Origin: Paraburkholderia sp. IMGN_8
Lineage (GTDB): Bacteria > Pseudomonadota > Gammaproteobacteria > Burkholderiales > Burkholderiaceae
Assembly: GCF_038050405.1 (NCBI RefSeq)
Contig: NZ_CP150900.1
Location: 1,612,001 to 1,676,000, forward strand
Reading direction: 5' to 3'
Length of the DNA stretch: 64,000 bases
Shown here: positions 46,333 to 55,126 of the stretch, in pieces
Layout: every line of letters begins with the position of its first letter
Position numbering within the stretch: the stretch's first letter is position 1
Notes under the pieces: generated by a model
Database searches by the model: none
What the model saw: the letters and a program-made list of their open reading frames with translations, nothing else
What the model was told of the DNA's origin: nothing
Translations under genes and position numbers: made by a program

Positions 46333-47280
46333 TTACACCGCTGCGCGGCTCGCCGCCAGCTTGCGTTGCAACTCCGGCATCATCTTCGCCACCGCTTCCT
46401 CGCCCGCCAGAATCGCCGCGTTACGTTGCGAAAAATCGCTGCCGCTCATGGCGGCGAGATTCGGCCGGATCACGATGTCGGCGTACTTGTCGAGCTCATA
46501 GGACTTGATAGTCTGGCCCATGATCGTGAAGGTCTGCATCAGTACGTCGAACGAGCTGGCCGTCAGGCCGCTTTCAGGGCGCTGCGAGATATCGACGGCG
46601 ATCACCAAGTCCGCGCCCATTTTGCGCGCGAACGAGGCGGGCACCGGGCTCACCAGGCCGCCGTCGACGTATTCATGACCGCCGATCTTCACCGGCTCGA
46701 AAATCGACGGCACGCTGCACGATGCGCGCACAGCGACGCCGGTGTTGCCGCGCTGGAACAGGATCGGCTGGCCGGTCTTCAGATCGGTCGCGACAATGCC
46801 TAGCGGCTTGGCCATCTTCTCGATCGGACGGTTGTTGAGCGTAGTGTTCAGGTAGTTTTGCAGCGCGACGCCTTGCAGAAAACCGCGCGTGCGAAACGGC
46901 ATCGCCCAGTCGCTGATCGACGCTTCGTCCATGCTCAGCGCGAGCTTGTTCAGGGCAAAACCGTTCATCCCCGACGCGTACAGCGCGCCGACCACCGAGC
47001 CGGCGCTGGTGCCGGCCACCAGGTCGACCTGGATGTTGCGCGCCTCGAGCGCCTTGATGACGCCGATGTGCGCGAAGCCGCGCGCGGCGCCGCCGCCTAG
47101 CGCCAGGCCGACGCGGATCGGCCGCTGTGGTTTGTCGAGCGGCGGCGTGCTTGCCGTGGGTGTGGCGGCGACCGGCGCGCTATCGGTTTTGCCGCCCGTC
47201 GTGGTGCAGGCGGCGAGCATCGCCGAAGCGGCTGCAAGCGAGAAATGGCGGCGGGCGAGGCGGGGGGATGACGGTTTCAA
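46333..47280 (-). CDS. Patatin-like phospholipase, predicted lipoprotein
   Basis: The 315-residue protein has an RRHFSLAAASAMLAAC lipoprotein signal (lipobox LAAC). The patatin domain has the oxyanion loop GGGAARGFAHIG, the nucleophile in GTSAGS and the Asp in DGGLVSP (DGG dyad). It is close to the RssA group of serine hydrolases. I favour the TTG at 47280, which has GGAG at good spacing; a GTG at 47301 in the same frame is the alternative. Its role is likely in the envelope. Confidence 0.85.
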   Translation of the reverse strand: MKPSSPRLARRHFSLAAASAMLAACTTTGGKTDSAPVAATPTASTPPLDKPQRPIRVGLALGGGAARGFAHIGVIKALEARNIQVDLVAGTSAGSVVGALYASGMNGFALNKLALSMDEASISDWAMPFRTRGFLQGVALQNYLNTTLNNRPIEKMAKPLGIVATDLKTGQPILFQRGNTGVAVRASCSVPSIFEPVKIGGHEYVDGGLVSPVPASFARKMGADLVIAVDISQRPESGLTASSFDVLMQTFTIMGQTIKSYELDKYADIVIRPNLAAMSGSDFSQRNAAILAGEEAVAKMMPELQRKLAASRAAV

Positions 47281-47693
47281 CGAGTTCTCCAGCAACGGCA
47301 CAGGCGGCGCAATCAGCGTAACCGTGTACCGCGATCGGGCGGATAGTCAAACGGACGGGATCGCCGGCGGCGATCGCGGTTCGTATGGTGCGCGGCGGTT
47401 CTATTCCAACTCGCAGCGCGCGCACATCATAAATCAAAGCTTCAGGTGCGCGGCGGGCCCGTAATGAAACGTTGCAGAGCAAGCCCTCGGGCGCCGCCGG
47501 GCGCGCTTCCTGCGCTGCAATTGGCCGTCCGGACGAGGGCAGGTGATGCGCCTTCGGAAGGTATAATTCGGCTCTTGTATTTTTTCCTTCGTGTTCGTGC
47601 GCGGCGCTGCCTGCCGCATGGACGCGGTCCGCTGCCGCGCTTTTCTGGCGAGGTTTTGCCAGGCGCCGGCGCCCGTCTTCCGAGTAACCGCTT
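47281..47693. other. Divergent promoter region of the patatin and gltX genes
   Basis: No gene seen. A TATAAT at 47562-47567 is a possible -10 for gltX, but I cannot find a good -35. Confidence 0.4.
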
Positions 47694-49103
47694 ATGACCA
47701 CCTCCGTTCGTACCCGCTTCGCACCGAGTCCCACCGGCTTCATCCACCTCGGCAACATTCGCTCCGCGCTCTATCCGTGGGCGTTCGCGCGCAAGATGAA
47801 AGGGACCTTCGTGCTGCGGATCGAGGACACCGACGTCGAGCGCTCCACTTCTGAATCGGTCGACGCCATTCTCGAAGGCATGGCATGGCTGGGCCTCGAC
47901 TTCGACGAAGGCCCGTTCTACCAGATGCAGCGCATGGATCGTTATCGTGAAGTGCTCAAGCAGATGCAGGACGCCGGGCTCGTGTACCAGTGCTACATGT
48001 CGACAGAAGAACTGGATGCGCTGCGCGAGCGTCAACGTGAAGCCGGCGAAAAACCGCGGTATGACGGCACCTGGCGCCCGGAGCCCGGCAAGACGTTGCC
48101 GCAGCCACCGGCGGGCGTCGAGCCCGTGTTGCGCTTCCGTAACCCGCTTACCGGCGTGGTTGCGTGGGATGACGCTGTGAAGGGCCGCATCGAGATCTCG
48201 AACGAAGAACTCGACGACCTCGTGATCGCGCGCCCGGACGGTACGCCGACCTACAACTTCTGCGTGGTCGTGGACGATCTCGACATGCGCATCACGCACG
48301 TCATTCGCGGCGACGATCACGTCAACAACACGCCACGTCAGATCAACATCTTGCGCGCGCTCGGCGCCGAGCCGCCGGTGTACGCGCATTTGCCGACCGT
48401 GCTGAACGAGCAGGGCGAAAAAATGAGCAAGCGTCATGGCGCGATGAGCGTGATGGGTTATCGCGACGCCGGTTATCTGCCGGAAGCCGTGGTCAACTAT
48501 CTGGCGCGTCTGGGCTGGTCGCATGGCGATGCGGAAATCTTCTCGCGTGAGCAGTTCGTCGAATGGTTCGACCTGGAGCATCTCGGCAAATCGCCGGCTC
48601 AGTACGACCACGACAAACTGAACTGGCTCAACGCGCACTACATCAAGGAAGCCGACAACGCGCGCCTCGCAGACCTCGCACGGCCGTTCTTCGCCGAGGT
48701 GGGTATCGACGAAGCCGCAATCGCGCAAGGTGCCGATCTGACGGCGGTGGTGGGCTTGCTGAAGGATCGCGCACCTACAGTGAAGGAAATCGCCGAGAAC
48801 GCCGCCATGTTCTATCGCACACCGGCACCTGAAGCGGATGCGCTGGCGCAGCACATTACCGATGCAGTGCGTCCGGCGCTGGCCGATCTGGCCGCTGCGC
48901 TGAAGACCGCGGAGTGGACCAAGGAAGCGATCACCGCTGCGTTGAAGGCCACGCTCGGTGCGCACAAGCTGAAGATGCCGCAACTGGCGATGCCGGTGCG
49001 TCTGCTGGTGGCGGGAACGACGCACACGCCGTCGATCGATAGCGTGTTGATGCTGTTCGGCCGCGATGTCGTCGTGAGCCGTATCGAAAAAGCGCTGGCC
49101 TGA
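47694..49103 (+). CDS. gltX: Glutamyl-tRNA synthetase
   Basis: The 469-residue class I synthetase charges tRNA-Glu. The HIGH-type motif is in [19 protein letters not shown] near residues 10-28 and KMSKR in [13 protein letters not shown] near residues 243-255. The C-terminal helical anticodon-binding domain is complete. Two tRNA-Glu genes lie 3.3 kb downstream in the same window. An imperfect hairpin (49123-49155) follows the stop. Confidence 0.96.
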   Translation: MTTSVRTRFAPSPTGFIHLGNIRSALYPWAFARKMKGTFVLRIEDTDVERSTSESVDAILEGMAWLGLDFDEGPFYQMQRMDRYREVLKQMQDAGLVYQCYMSTEELDALRERQREAGEKPRYDGTWRPEPGKTLPQPPAGVEPVLRFRNPLTGVVAWDDAVKGRIEISNEELDDLVIARPDGTPTYNFCVVVDDLDMRITHVIRGDDHVNNTPRQINILRALGAEPPVYAHLPTVLNEQGEKMSKRHGAMSVMGYRDAGYLPEAVVNYLARLGWSHGDAEIFSREQFVEWFDLEHLGKSPAQYDHDKLNWLNAHYIKEADNARLADLARPFFAEVGIDEAAIAQGADLTAVVGLLKDRAPTVKEIAENAAMFYRTPAPEADALAQHITDAVRPALADLAAALKTAEWTKEAITAALKATLGAHKLKMPQLAMPVRLLVAGTTHTPSIDSVLMLFGRDVVVSRIEKALA

Positions 49104-49169
49104 GCGCGTGCAATGAGATGGTTTGCATGCGGCTTGCGAAAAAAGTCGCATGCAATTGCTCAAAGGGTA

Positions 49170-49198
49170 TTTACAAAGCGCGATTTGGCCTCTAGAAT
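49170..49198 (+). promoter_or_regulatory. Promoter of tRNA-Ala
   Basis: TTTACA at 49170-49175, a 17-bp spacer and TAGAAT at 49193-49198; the tRNA begins 19 bp later. Confidence 0.65.
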
Positions 49199-49216
49199 CT
49201 CGTTTCTGTTCTGCAA

Positions 49217-49292
<76 letters not shown>

Positions 49293-49325
49293 AAACATGG
49301 TCCGCAGACAGTCAAAGCAGTTCGA

Positions 49326-49359
49326 AATAAAGCCCTGATTTATCAGGGCTTTATTTTTT
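49326..49359 (+). terminator. Rho-independent terminator of tRNA-Ala
   Basis: AATAAAGCCCTGA / TCAGGGCTTTATT stem followed by TTTT, 33 bp after the tRNA. Confidence 0.85.
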
Positions 49360-49654
49360 CTACGCTCCGTAGCGTTCCCTTGGATTCTGCAGTGCTACAC
49401 GGTTTGCGTGTGGCGCCAAATAGCCTCGAATCGCGCATCCGCTTGAGTCGCGCCCCATGAAGTGGACGCCATGGGGCGGCTCTCCATCATGTCGGTAAGT
49501 TTGTCGGACGCTTTGACGTGTGGTGGTCTGCTGATGAAAAGGGATGAGCTGGCAGCATCATTTTTTCAAGCTCCACCCATGCAGCGGTATGGCGCTTTTT
49601 CAAATACGTACTGGCGAGCTGACTGCCTCCACGCGGACGGATGTTGCCCACGCA

Positions 49655-49954
49655 CTAGCTGGAATTTGAGAGCGTCGAAGAGAGTTCGTGCACCGGATCG
49701 AACGCGGCCCACTTTGTCCAGTTTGGAGGGGGATTTTGAGTGCCGATCCGCATTGCGCGCGACCCGTCAGGGAAGAGCAGCGACTCGACGCCACATGCGT
49801 CACCGTCTGGCCCTTCCGTCAGCATGTGGCCGCGCTGGTGTACAAAAGTAAGCCCGCCCTCACGAAGAAGTTCGAGACTCGTGAGTGCTGCGCGTCCTGG
49901 TACCTCGCGCCACCACCGGTTGAGCAGCGTTACGGCAATTTCAGCGTCGAGCAT
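49655..49954 (-). CDS. 99-residue protein of unknown function
   Basis: ATG at 49954 with GTGGAG 6 bp upstream. The product starts MLDAEIAVTLLNRWWREVPGRAALTSLELLREGG, then HMLTEGPDGDACGVESLLFPDGSRAMRIG. This looks like a small folded domain with regular spacing of hydrophobics. I do not recognise the family. It lies in the poorly coding interval between tRNA-Ala and the small-gene patch. Confidence 0.45.
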   Translation of the reverse strand: MLDAEIAVTLLNRWWREVPGRAALTSLELLREGGLTFVHQRGHMLTEGPDGDACGVESLLFPDGSRAMRIGTQNPPPNWTKWAAFDPVHELSSTLSNSS

Positions 49955-50635
49955 CCGGATCTCCACTTGCGATCTGTATCGCGAACCGATCTCGTCGCAG
50001 GGAGGGCGCTGCGATTCCGATCTTGTTTCAAGTAATCAATATAGCCCAAAAAAAGACCGGATGCTGCGTCGCAGCATTATCGTATCTTCTCTTGGGCGTG
50101 GGCTGCGTCGGCCGACTTAAGCGCTGGCGGTGTCGGCCGGTTGCCGGTGCCCGCCGCAGGGATGTCGGGCGTCTGCGCTGAACGGCGTCTTTCGCGCGAC
50201 GCACGGGTGAGACACAGACGAACCGCGAGTGCCGCGGCGTCTGCCGTTTGCGTCGGTCGTTGCAACCCGGCGCCGTCGCCGCAGATCCCAGTCGGTCGCT
50301 CGCACGACAGGGATGGCGCAGCCGGCCAGATATCGGGTTCGCCGTGTGCGCGTGCTTTTTGGCTCGGCTATCTGGTCGCGGAAATCCTGTCGGAGCGCCG
50401 GAAGGCCAGCTCCGCGAATGAATGTTATGCGTTATTTTTTCGGCAAGGCTGAGTGCTGACACTAGTTAACGATCGTACGCGACGCATTTTGATAGCCTAT
50501 GTTCGGCTAGTGTGAAGAGCCGGAAATTCGCAGGCAAAGTTGCGCGGTATCAGGCAACGTTGGGCCGCCGGATCGGCTGCAGTATCAGCGCGATCATTAA
50601 CGGCGCACGCGTCTACAGAGCTATCGAGAATCGTT

Positions 50636-50845
50636 ATGTTCGACGAATCGAAACACATATCGCTAACACACGAACCGGGGCTGGACCAGTGGACGCATGC
50701 CTGGTACGACGAAGCCGTCCAGGCAGAATTTATCCACCCGCCCTATCATCCCGACACAGCGACCCTAAAGTGTCTTCGGGACTATTTCGACGCTGGCCTG
50801 TCGCCCGCCGAAGCTGCTCAGGCGTGCTTCGGCCGTAAGCACTAA
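50636..50845 (+). CDS. 69-residue protein of unknown function
   Basis: The product MFDESKHISLTHEPGLDQW has many aromatic and acidic residues. It ends with a helix-rich TATLKCLRDYFDAGLSPAEAAQACFG that resembles a small helical-bundle or DNA-binding-like segment. Codon use fits the host. The ribosome binding site is weak (GAGAA). No family recognised. Confidence 0.5.
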   Translation: MFDESKHISLTHEPGLDQWTHAWYDEAVQAEFIHPPYHPDTATLKCLRDYFDAGLSPAEAAQACFGRKH

Positions 50846-51026
50846 CGTATTACCGCGCCATCATCCGCTAGCCGTGTCTGTACGAAAGGTAGAAAACGGC
50901 CCGAACAATTCGAAGAATTTCTGACTCACGGCATTAGTGAGCGGTGGCACCCGCTGCATGCGGTGACAGCGCGAAAGTATGCTTTGGCGAGTATCGAAAA
51001 GCACTTGAAGAGGGGCGGGCTTTATC

Positions 51027-51299
51027 ATGCTGAGATGGATTGCAAATTGGGCTTCACAGTACGCTCCAACTCCGGAGAAACAGGCTGAGCGCGCGCTAAA
51101 CGAGTTGCGTATGGAGCTGTTTCGGGCTGAGCAACAGGTGCTGGATGCCCAACTGCGTGCGGATTACTATCGGGCCCGTTTGACCTTTCTCGAAGAGGTA
51201 ACAAGAAAGGGCATTGAGGAGGTATCCGATCAACGCAAAGGCCAACAGGAGAACACCCAGATGTTGCGACCCGGACTGAGGCTGACCTCGGCGCAATAG
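51027..51299 (+). CDS. 90-residue coiled-coil protein of unknown function
   Basis: Starts MLRWIANWASQYAPTPEKQAE behind GAGGGGCGGG. The central part (residues 20-70) is a continuous charged helix with heptad-like Leu/Ala spacing (ERALNELRMELFRAEQQVLDAQ), likely a coiled coil. Similar short proteins occur in prophages and islands, but I cannot name a family. Confidence 0.5.
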   Translation: MLRWIANWASQYAPTPEKQAERALNELRMELFRAEQQVLDAQLRADYYRARLTFLEEVTRKGIEEVSDQRKGQQENTQMLRPGLRLTSAQ

Positions 51300-51362
51300 T
51301 TTCGACCGGTGGCATGCGTGTTCGGGAAGGCAGGTCCGCCGCCGGAACGGTGGCAACTGACA

Positions 51363-51521
51363 ATGCTTTACAGTTTGACGGTTCCCGCGATGATAGTGTT
51401 GTCGACGGCGAGCAGCGGCTCGCCATCAGCGCAAGCCATGGTGTCGCCATCGGGAAGTGCTGCAGTTGCGACTGCTGCAGCACTCTTTGATATTGGCGAA
51501 GTAGTAACTGTTCACACTTAA
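51363..51521 (+). CDS. Possible 52-residue hydrophobic peptide
   Basis: From ATG 51363: MLYSLTVPAMIVLSTASSGSPSAQAM, a Ser/Ala-rich, signal-like start, then a low-complexity Ala/Ser stretch. It is followed 17 bp later by the 70-residue gene. Its ribosome binding site is poor. Could be non-coding. Confidence 0.25.
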   Translation: MLYSLTVPAMIVLSTASSGSPSAQAMVSPSGSAAVATAAALFDIGEVVTVHT

Positions 51522-51538
51522 CACATACGGTGATTGTC

Positions 51539-51751
51539 ATGGGAATTCTGGATACTGTAGGCGAGATCGCAGGTGCAGTTGCAGCGGTTGAGGCAACTGA
51601 CAAGCTCGATCCGGATGCTTCGCTGCTGACGAAGGGAATCGCGGCGGTGGCGGGATTTAAAGGCGCTGGCGCACTCGAATCACTCGTAGAAAAGAAAGAG
51701 GACGAAGGCAATACGCAGCAGGATGCGGATAACGCCGCACCGCAGGCCTGA
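51539..51751 (+). CDS. 70-residue Gly/Ala-rich protein of unknown function
   Basis: Starts MGILDTVGEIAGAVAAVEA. Two small-residue helices (residues 2-19 and 33-48, GIAAVAGFKGAGALESL) with Gly/Ala spacing like helix-packing motifs are separated by a DKLDPDASL loop. The tail is acidic (EKKEDEGNTQQDAD). Neither signal peptide nor known family. It might pack into membranes or self-associate; this is speculation. Confidence 0.45.
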   Translation: MGILDTVGEIAGAVAAVEATDKLDPDASLLTKGIAAVAGFKGAGALESLVEKKEDEGNTQQDADNAAPQA

Positions 51752-52103
51752 CTTCCCGTTGCCCCCAGGCCGGCCGCTGAAAATTGGCCGGTCTGATGTT
51801 TTACCACTTTGCGTGACAGGTAGAGGGAGACGTTCTTCAGCTCGCCCGATACCTTCCAGCCGATGCCATAGCGCAGCCAATTCAGTCCGTCGTCGCCTAA
51901 GGGCCGCTCCTCGCCCGTTTCAACCGAACTTCAAAACGATTTCCGAACTCGTGCGAAATAGTGGGCAGGCCATCCGCAACATGCGCCGACAGCTTGTGCT
52001 GTTGTGCCGCCTGCCGGGTCTGTTTGCCCAGGCGAGCGCGGCTTGGTTCGAGAAGAAAGTCGAAAGCTGAAGGCGCAGATGAGTGAGGACCCGCAGAAAA
52101 TAC
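51752..52103. other. Intergenic region without a convincing gene
   Basis: Short antisense frames only. A minus-strand stretch around 51780-51900 (LNWLRYGIGWKVSGELKNVSLYLSR) looks protein-like but has no start and no recognised family; it may be a gene remnant. Confidence 0.35.
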
Positions 52104-52133
52104 TTGCTGAACAGCGAAAGGGATGCGTATAAT
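52104..52133 (+). promoter_or_regulatory. Upstream promoter (P1) of the tRNA-Glu/Asp cluster
   Basis: TTGCTG at 52104-52109, 18-bp spacer and TATAAT at 52128-52133. The region after the -10 (GCGTTCTTCGCTG, then TGACGAT) resembles that after P2. Confidence 0.6.
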
Positions 52134-52251
52134 TGCGTTCTTCGCTGCTGACGATTCAGCAACGTGTCCCGCAAGCGGTTTCTGTAGGGGGATGTTGCAA
52201 AAAAGTGTCTGAAGTGAGTCAGAAGTCTGAAAAGCTTGTAGCAAAAAAGAC

Positions 52252-52280
52252 TTCACAAACAGTTGTAACGTAGTTAAAAT
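52252..52280 (+). promoter_or_regulatory. Proximal promoter (P2) of the tRNA-Glu/Asp cluster
   Basis: TTCACA at 52252-52257, 17-bp spacer and TAAAAT at 52275-52280, then GCGGTCTTCGCCG and TGACGAT. The first tRNA starts 86 bp further on. Confidence 0.6.
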
Positions 52281-52365
52281 AGCGGTCTTCGCCGTTGACG
52301 ATACGAAGTAGCTGACAAGTTAGCGTGAGTTGACGGCGAGTTAAAGACAGATCTGAAAAGATTAT

Positions 52366-52441
52366 GTCCCCTTCGTCTAGAGGCCTAGGACATCACCCTT
52401 TCACGGTGAGTACAGGGGTTCGAATCCCCTAGGGGACGCCA
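52366..52441 (+). tRNA. tRNA-Glu (anticodon TTC), copy 1
   Basis: 76 nt with encoded CCA. The acceptor GTCCCCT pairs with AGGGGAC, and the anticodon loop CTTTCAC gives TTC. Identical in sequence to copy 2 at 52674. Confidence 0.96.
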
Positions 52442-52536
52442 AACATCAGCGTCGCTTTAGTGTTCGATAAGAAGCAGTAAAAGCGGTGCAGCTTGCAGAG
52501 AAATAACCGACGCTCGCAAGCTAGGGTGTAAAGACT

Positions 52537-52613
52537 GGAGTGGTAGTTCAGTCGGTTAGAATACCGGCCTGTCACGCCGGGGGTCGCGGGTTCGAGTCCC
52601 GTCCACTCCGCCA
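52537..52613 (+). tRNA. tRNA-Asp (anticodon GTC), copy 1
   Basis: 77 nt with encoded CCA. The acceptor GGAGTGG pairs with CCACTCC, and the anticodon loop CTGTCAC gives GTC. Confidence 0.96.
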
Positions 52614-52617
52614 GACA

Positions 52618-52650
52618 AAGCCCGTTCATAAAAACTTGAACGGGCTTTTT
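52618..52650 (+). terminator. Terminator between the two tRNA pairs
   Basis: AAGCCCGTTCA / TGAACGGGCTT with an 8-nt loop, then TTTC. Readthrough may supply the second pair, for which I see no strong promoter. Confidence 0.8.
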
Positions 52651-52673
52651 CATTAAAGATGTAAGCGTACGTT

Positions 52674-52749
52674 GTCCCCTTCGTCTAGAGGCCTAGGACA
52701 TCACCCTTTCACGGTGAGTACAGGGGTTCGAATCCCCTAGGGGACGCCA
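52674..52749 (+). tRNA. tRNA-Glu (anticodon TTC), copy 2
   Basis: 76 nt, the same sequence as copy 1 over its whole length, with encoded CCA. Confidence 0.96.
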
Positions 52750-52831
52750 GGACATCGGCGTCGTTCGGTCAGCAGTATGAGCGGTGCAATTGGTGAGTGA
52801 GCCAGGCTCACAAGCCACGGTGCAAAAATCT

Positions 52832-52908
52832 GGAGCGGTAGTTCAGTTGGTTAGAATACCGGCCTGTCACGCCGGGGGTCGCGGGTTCGAGTCCCGTCCG
52901 CTCCGCCA
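52832..52908 (+). tRNA. tRNA-Asp (anticodon GTC), copy 2
   Basis: 77 nt with encoded CCA. The acceptor is GGAGCGG / CCGCTCC, a compensated T-A to C-G change against copy 1, plus one D-loop change. Confidence 0.96.
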
Positions 52909-52916
52909 GATTTTAG

Positions 52917-52947
52917 AAAGCCCACTTCGAAAGAAGTGGGCTTTTTT
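52917..52947 (+). terminator. Terminator of the tRNA cluster
   Basis: AAAGCCCACTTC-GAAA-GAAGTGGGCTTT, 12-bp perfect stem with a GAAA tetraloop, then TTTT. Confidence 0.9.
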
Positions 52948-53062
52948 TATTTCCGCATGCGGGTCTGCCTGGGTATCGTCTGGGTATGCTCGGGACAAAC
53001 AGCCATTGCCAGCACGCGCGGCCTGTTTTACCGTTGAGCCGACTCTTCTTCGTCGTTCCGTC

Positions 53063-53527
53063 ATGTTCGATCCAACCGAAGCTCCGTCACCGTTTCATCT
53101 GCGCACGGCCAGCATGGACGATTTCGAGTTCGCCGAGGCGCTGACTCGCAACAATATGGGCGGCTACTATCGCCGGCATCATCTGGTCTGGCGTGGCGAT
53201 CTGTTTCTTGGCAGCTGGCGCGAGTCGGAGAACTTCATCCTCGAAATGGATGGTGCGCCGATCGGCGTGCTGCGTATCACGCAAGAAGGCGATTCGCTGC
53301 ATATCCGTGACGTGCAGATTGCCGAGGGACATCGGCGGCTCGGCGCCGGTACGTATCTGCTGGATATATCGCATCAATGGGCGCGTGAGCGCGGGCTGCG
53401 CGAGCTGCAATTGCGCGTCTTCGTCGACAATCCCGCCGCGCGGCTTTATCAGCGCAAGGGCTATAAGCTGACCGGGCCACGTCTCGCGCAACTCGGCGCG
53501 ATCCGGCATCTGGCACGACGCGTTTGA
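53063..53527 (+). CDS. GNAT-family N-acetyltransferase
   Basis: The 154-residue protein has the GNAT core. The acetyl-CoA-binding segment is DVQIAEGHRRLGAGTYLLD (Q/RxxGxG/A type, near residues 88-106), followed by LQLRVFVDNPAARLYQRKGYKLTG near the C-terminus. It transfers an acetyl group to an unknown amine. The frame is open upstream across the tRNA cluster, but the ATG at 53063 is the sensible start. The converging AraC gene ends 22 bp beyond. Confidence 0.87.
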   Translation: MFDPTEAPSPFHLRTASMDDFEFAEALTRNNMGGYYRRHHLVWRGDLFLGSWRESENFILEMDGAPIGVLRITQEGDSLHIRDVQIAEGHRRLGAGTYLLDISHQWARERGLRELQLRVFVDNPAARLYQRKGYKLTGPRLAQLGAIRHLARRV

Positions 53528-53549
53528 AGCTTAACGATGCCGGCATCGC

Positions 53550-54431
53550 TCATACATCCGTTCGGTTTTGAGCCGCCTCGTCGTCCGTCTCTTCATCGCC
53601 ACGTTCGTCATTTTCCGCACGATGTTCCGAGCCCCGTTCGATGAACGCCCGTGGACTTTCGCCAAAGGCTCGCCGGAACATCGCCGAGAACGCGCTCTGG
53701 CTTTGATAGCCCAACTCCAGTGCGACATGCGATAGCGGCCGTCCCTGGCTCAGGAGCGGAATCGCGTGCGCCAGAATCGCCTGCTGACGCCATTGCGAAA
53801 AGCTCACGCCTAACTCCTGACGAAACAGCCGCGCGATCGTGCGCGTACTCGCGCCCACGCTCGACGCCCATTGCTCGAGCGATTCGCCGTGAGTCGGGTC
53901 CGCGATCACCGCCTCGCACAGCGCGCGCAGGCGCTTCTCGTTGGGCATCGGCACCGATAGCGGCAGTGGCTCCGAACGGGTCAACTCGTCGAGCGCGAGC
54001 GCGCCAAGCAGTTGCTCGCGCGTCGCTGAGATGCCGGGCGTATCGAGTGCAGCGATCACCTCGCGCAGCAGATCCGATACTTCGACCACGCGTGGTGTAT
54101 CGAGCCCTGGCGGCACAGTGCTTTCAGTGATGTATAGCGTGCGCAGGAACGCGTCTTCGACGGCGACCACTTCATGTGTCACATGCGGCGGCATCCAGAT
54201 CGCCCGCGATGGCGGCACCATCCACGTCGTGCCCGTCGTCGCGACCCGCAGCACGCCGCGCGACGCGTACGCCACCTGCGCCCACTCGTGCGTGTGACGA
54301 GCGATACGCCAGCCGGAAGGCATCGGCCGCGAGCGCACGCGGATCGGGTGTGTCAGCGTCGGCTGGAATTCCGGCGGAATGTCGGCAAAGTGGACGAAGC
54401 TCGACTGGTCGGAGTCGGCGGACACATTCAT
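53550..54431 (-). CDS. AraC-family transcriptional regulator
   Basis: The 293-residue protein has an N-terminal cupin domain (RHTHEWAQVAYASRGVLRV, residues 45-63). The C-terminal double HTH includes SLEQWASSVGASTRTIARLFRQELGVSFSQWRQQ and LSHVALELGYQSQSAFSAMFRRAFGESPRAF. An acidic tail of about 25 residues (ENDERGDEETDDEA) extends beyond the usual end and has no known role. It is divergent from rraA. Confidence 0.9.
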   Translation of the reverse strand: MNVSADSDQSSFVHFADIPPEFQPTLTHPIRVRSRPMPSGWRIARHTHEWAQVAYASRGVLRVATTGTTWMVPPSRAIWMPPHVTHEVVAVEDAFLRTLYITESTVPPGLDTPRVVEVSDLLREVIAALDTPGISATREQLLGALALDELTRSEPLPLSVPMPNEKRLRALCEAVIADPTHGESLEQWASSVGASTRTIARLFRQELGVSFSQWRQQAILAHAIPLLSQGRPLSHVALELGYQSQSAFSAMFRRAFGESPRAFIERGSEHRAENDERGDEETDDEAAQNRTDV

Positions 54432-54578
54432 GGTGAAGATCGATCCAGTTGGGCAGAAGTCAAAAACGCAGAACTCGAAAGCGCGCAGAACTCAAAAACG
54501 GCGCGGGCTTCTCATTGTAGGTTGTGGGGGGGCGACGTTGCATAATGTCCCGATTGCACTGATCCCAAGGAGAACCCC

Positions 54579-55073
54579 ATGAGCTTTACAACCGCGGATT
54601 TGTGCGATGCGCACGAGGACCAACTGTCGCTTGGTACGTTGCGCGTGCTCGAGCCGGTCTTTCATCTGTTCAGCCGCACCGAGTGCTTCAGCGGTGAAGC
54701 GGTCACGTTGAAGGTGTTCGAAGACAATGCGCTCGTGCGTGCCACGCTCGAAGAAAAGGGGGCAGGCCGCGTACTGGTGATCGACGGCGGCGGGAGTCTG
54801 CGCTGCGCGCTGGTCGGCGGCAATCTCGCGAAGATCGCGGAGCAGAATGGCTGGGCGGGCATTGTGCTGAACGGCTGTGTGCGCGATACGCTTGAGCTCA
54901 ATGAAGCCAATGTCGGCGTGGCCGCGTTGGCAACGTGTCCGCGACGCGGCCAGAAGCTCGGCACCGGCGAGCGCGACGTGCCGGTGCAATTGCCGGGCGC
55001 GACGGTACACCCCGGCGAATGGATCTATGCGGATATCGACGGCGTGCTGGTAGCGCGCACGGCGCTGAACTGA
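54579..55073 (+). CDS. rraA: RraA-like regulator of RNase E activity
   Basis: The 164-residue protein has the whole RraA fold: [10 protein letters not shown] at the start, then [43 protein letters not shown] in pieces near residues 62-106. It ends [26 protein letters not shown]. RraA binds RNase E and inhibits its processing; many homologues are instead 4-hydroxy-4-methyl-2-oxoglutarate aldolases. The name is by similarity. AGGAGAA precedes the ATG. Confidence 0.9.
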   Translation: MSFTTADLCDAHEDQLSLGTLRVLEPVFHLFSRTECFSGEAVTLKVFEDNALVRATLEEKGAGRVLVIDGGGSLRCALVGGNLAKIAEQNGWAGIVLNGCVRDTLELNEANVGVAALATCPRRGQKLGTGERDVPVQLPGATVHPGEWIYADIDGVLVARTALN

Positions 55074-55126
55074 GCTGAACTGAATTGCAGGCAAGCGAAA
55101 CACTCAATCAAGGAGAGCGAACGACG

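Noticed and set aside
49123..49155. TTGCATGCG/CGCATGCAA hairpin after gltX
   Set aside because: No T-run follows, so I did not call it a terminator; its likeness to the tRNA-Ala anticodon stem is probably chance.
47442..49163. 573-codon minus-strand open frame
   Set aside because: It is the antisense of gltX, an effect of high GC, with no family match; the gltX frame has the KMSKR motif and full length.
50028..50462. 144-codon minus-strand frame
   Set aside because: Basic, low-complexity product without a start signal or known domain.
51025..51807. 260-codon minus-strand open frame
   Set aside because: Ser/Pro/Ala-rich shadow over the small plus-strand genes, no ribosome binding site and no domain.
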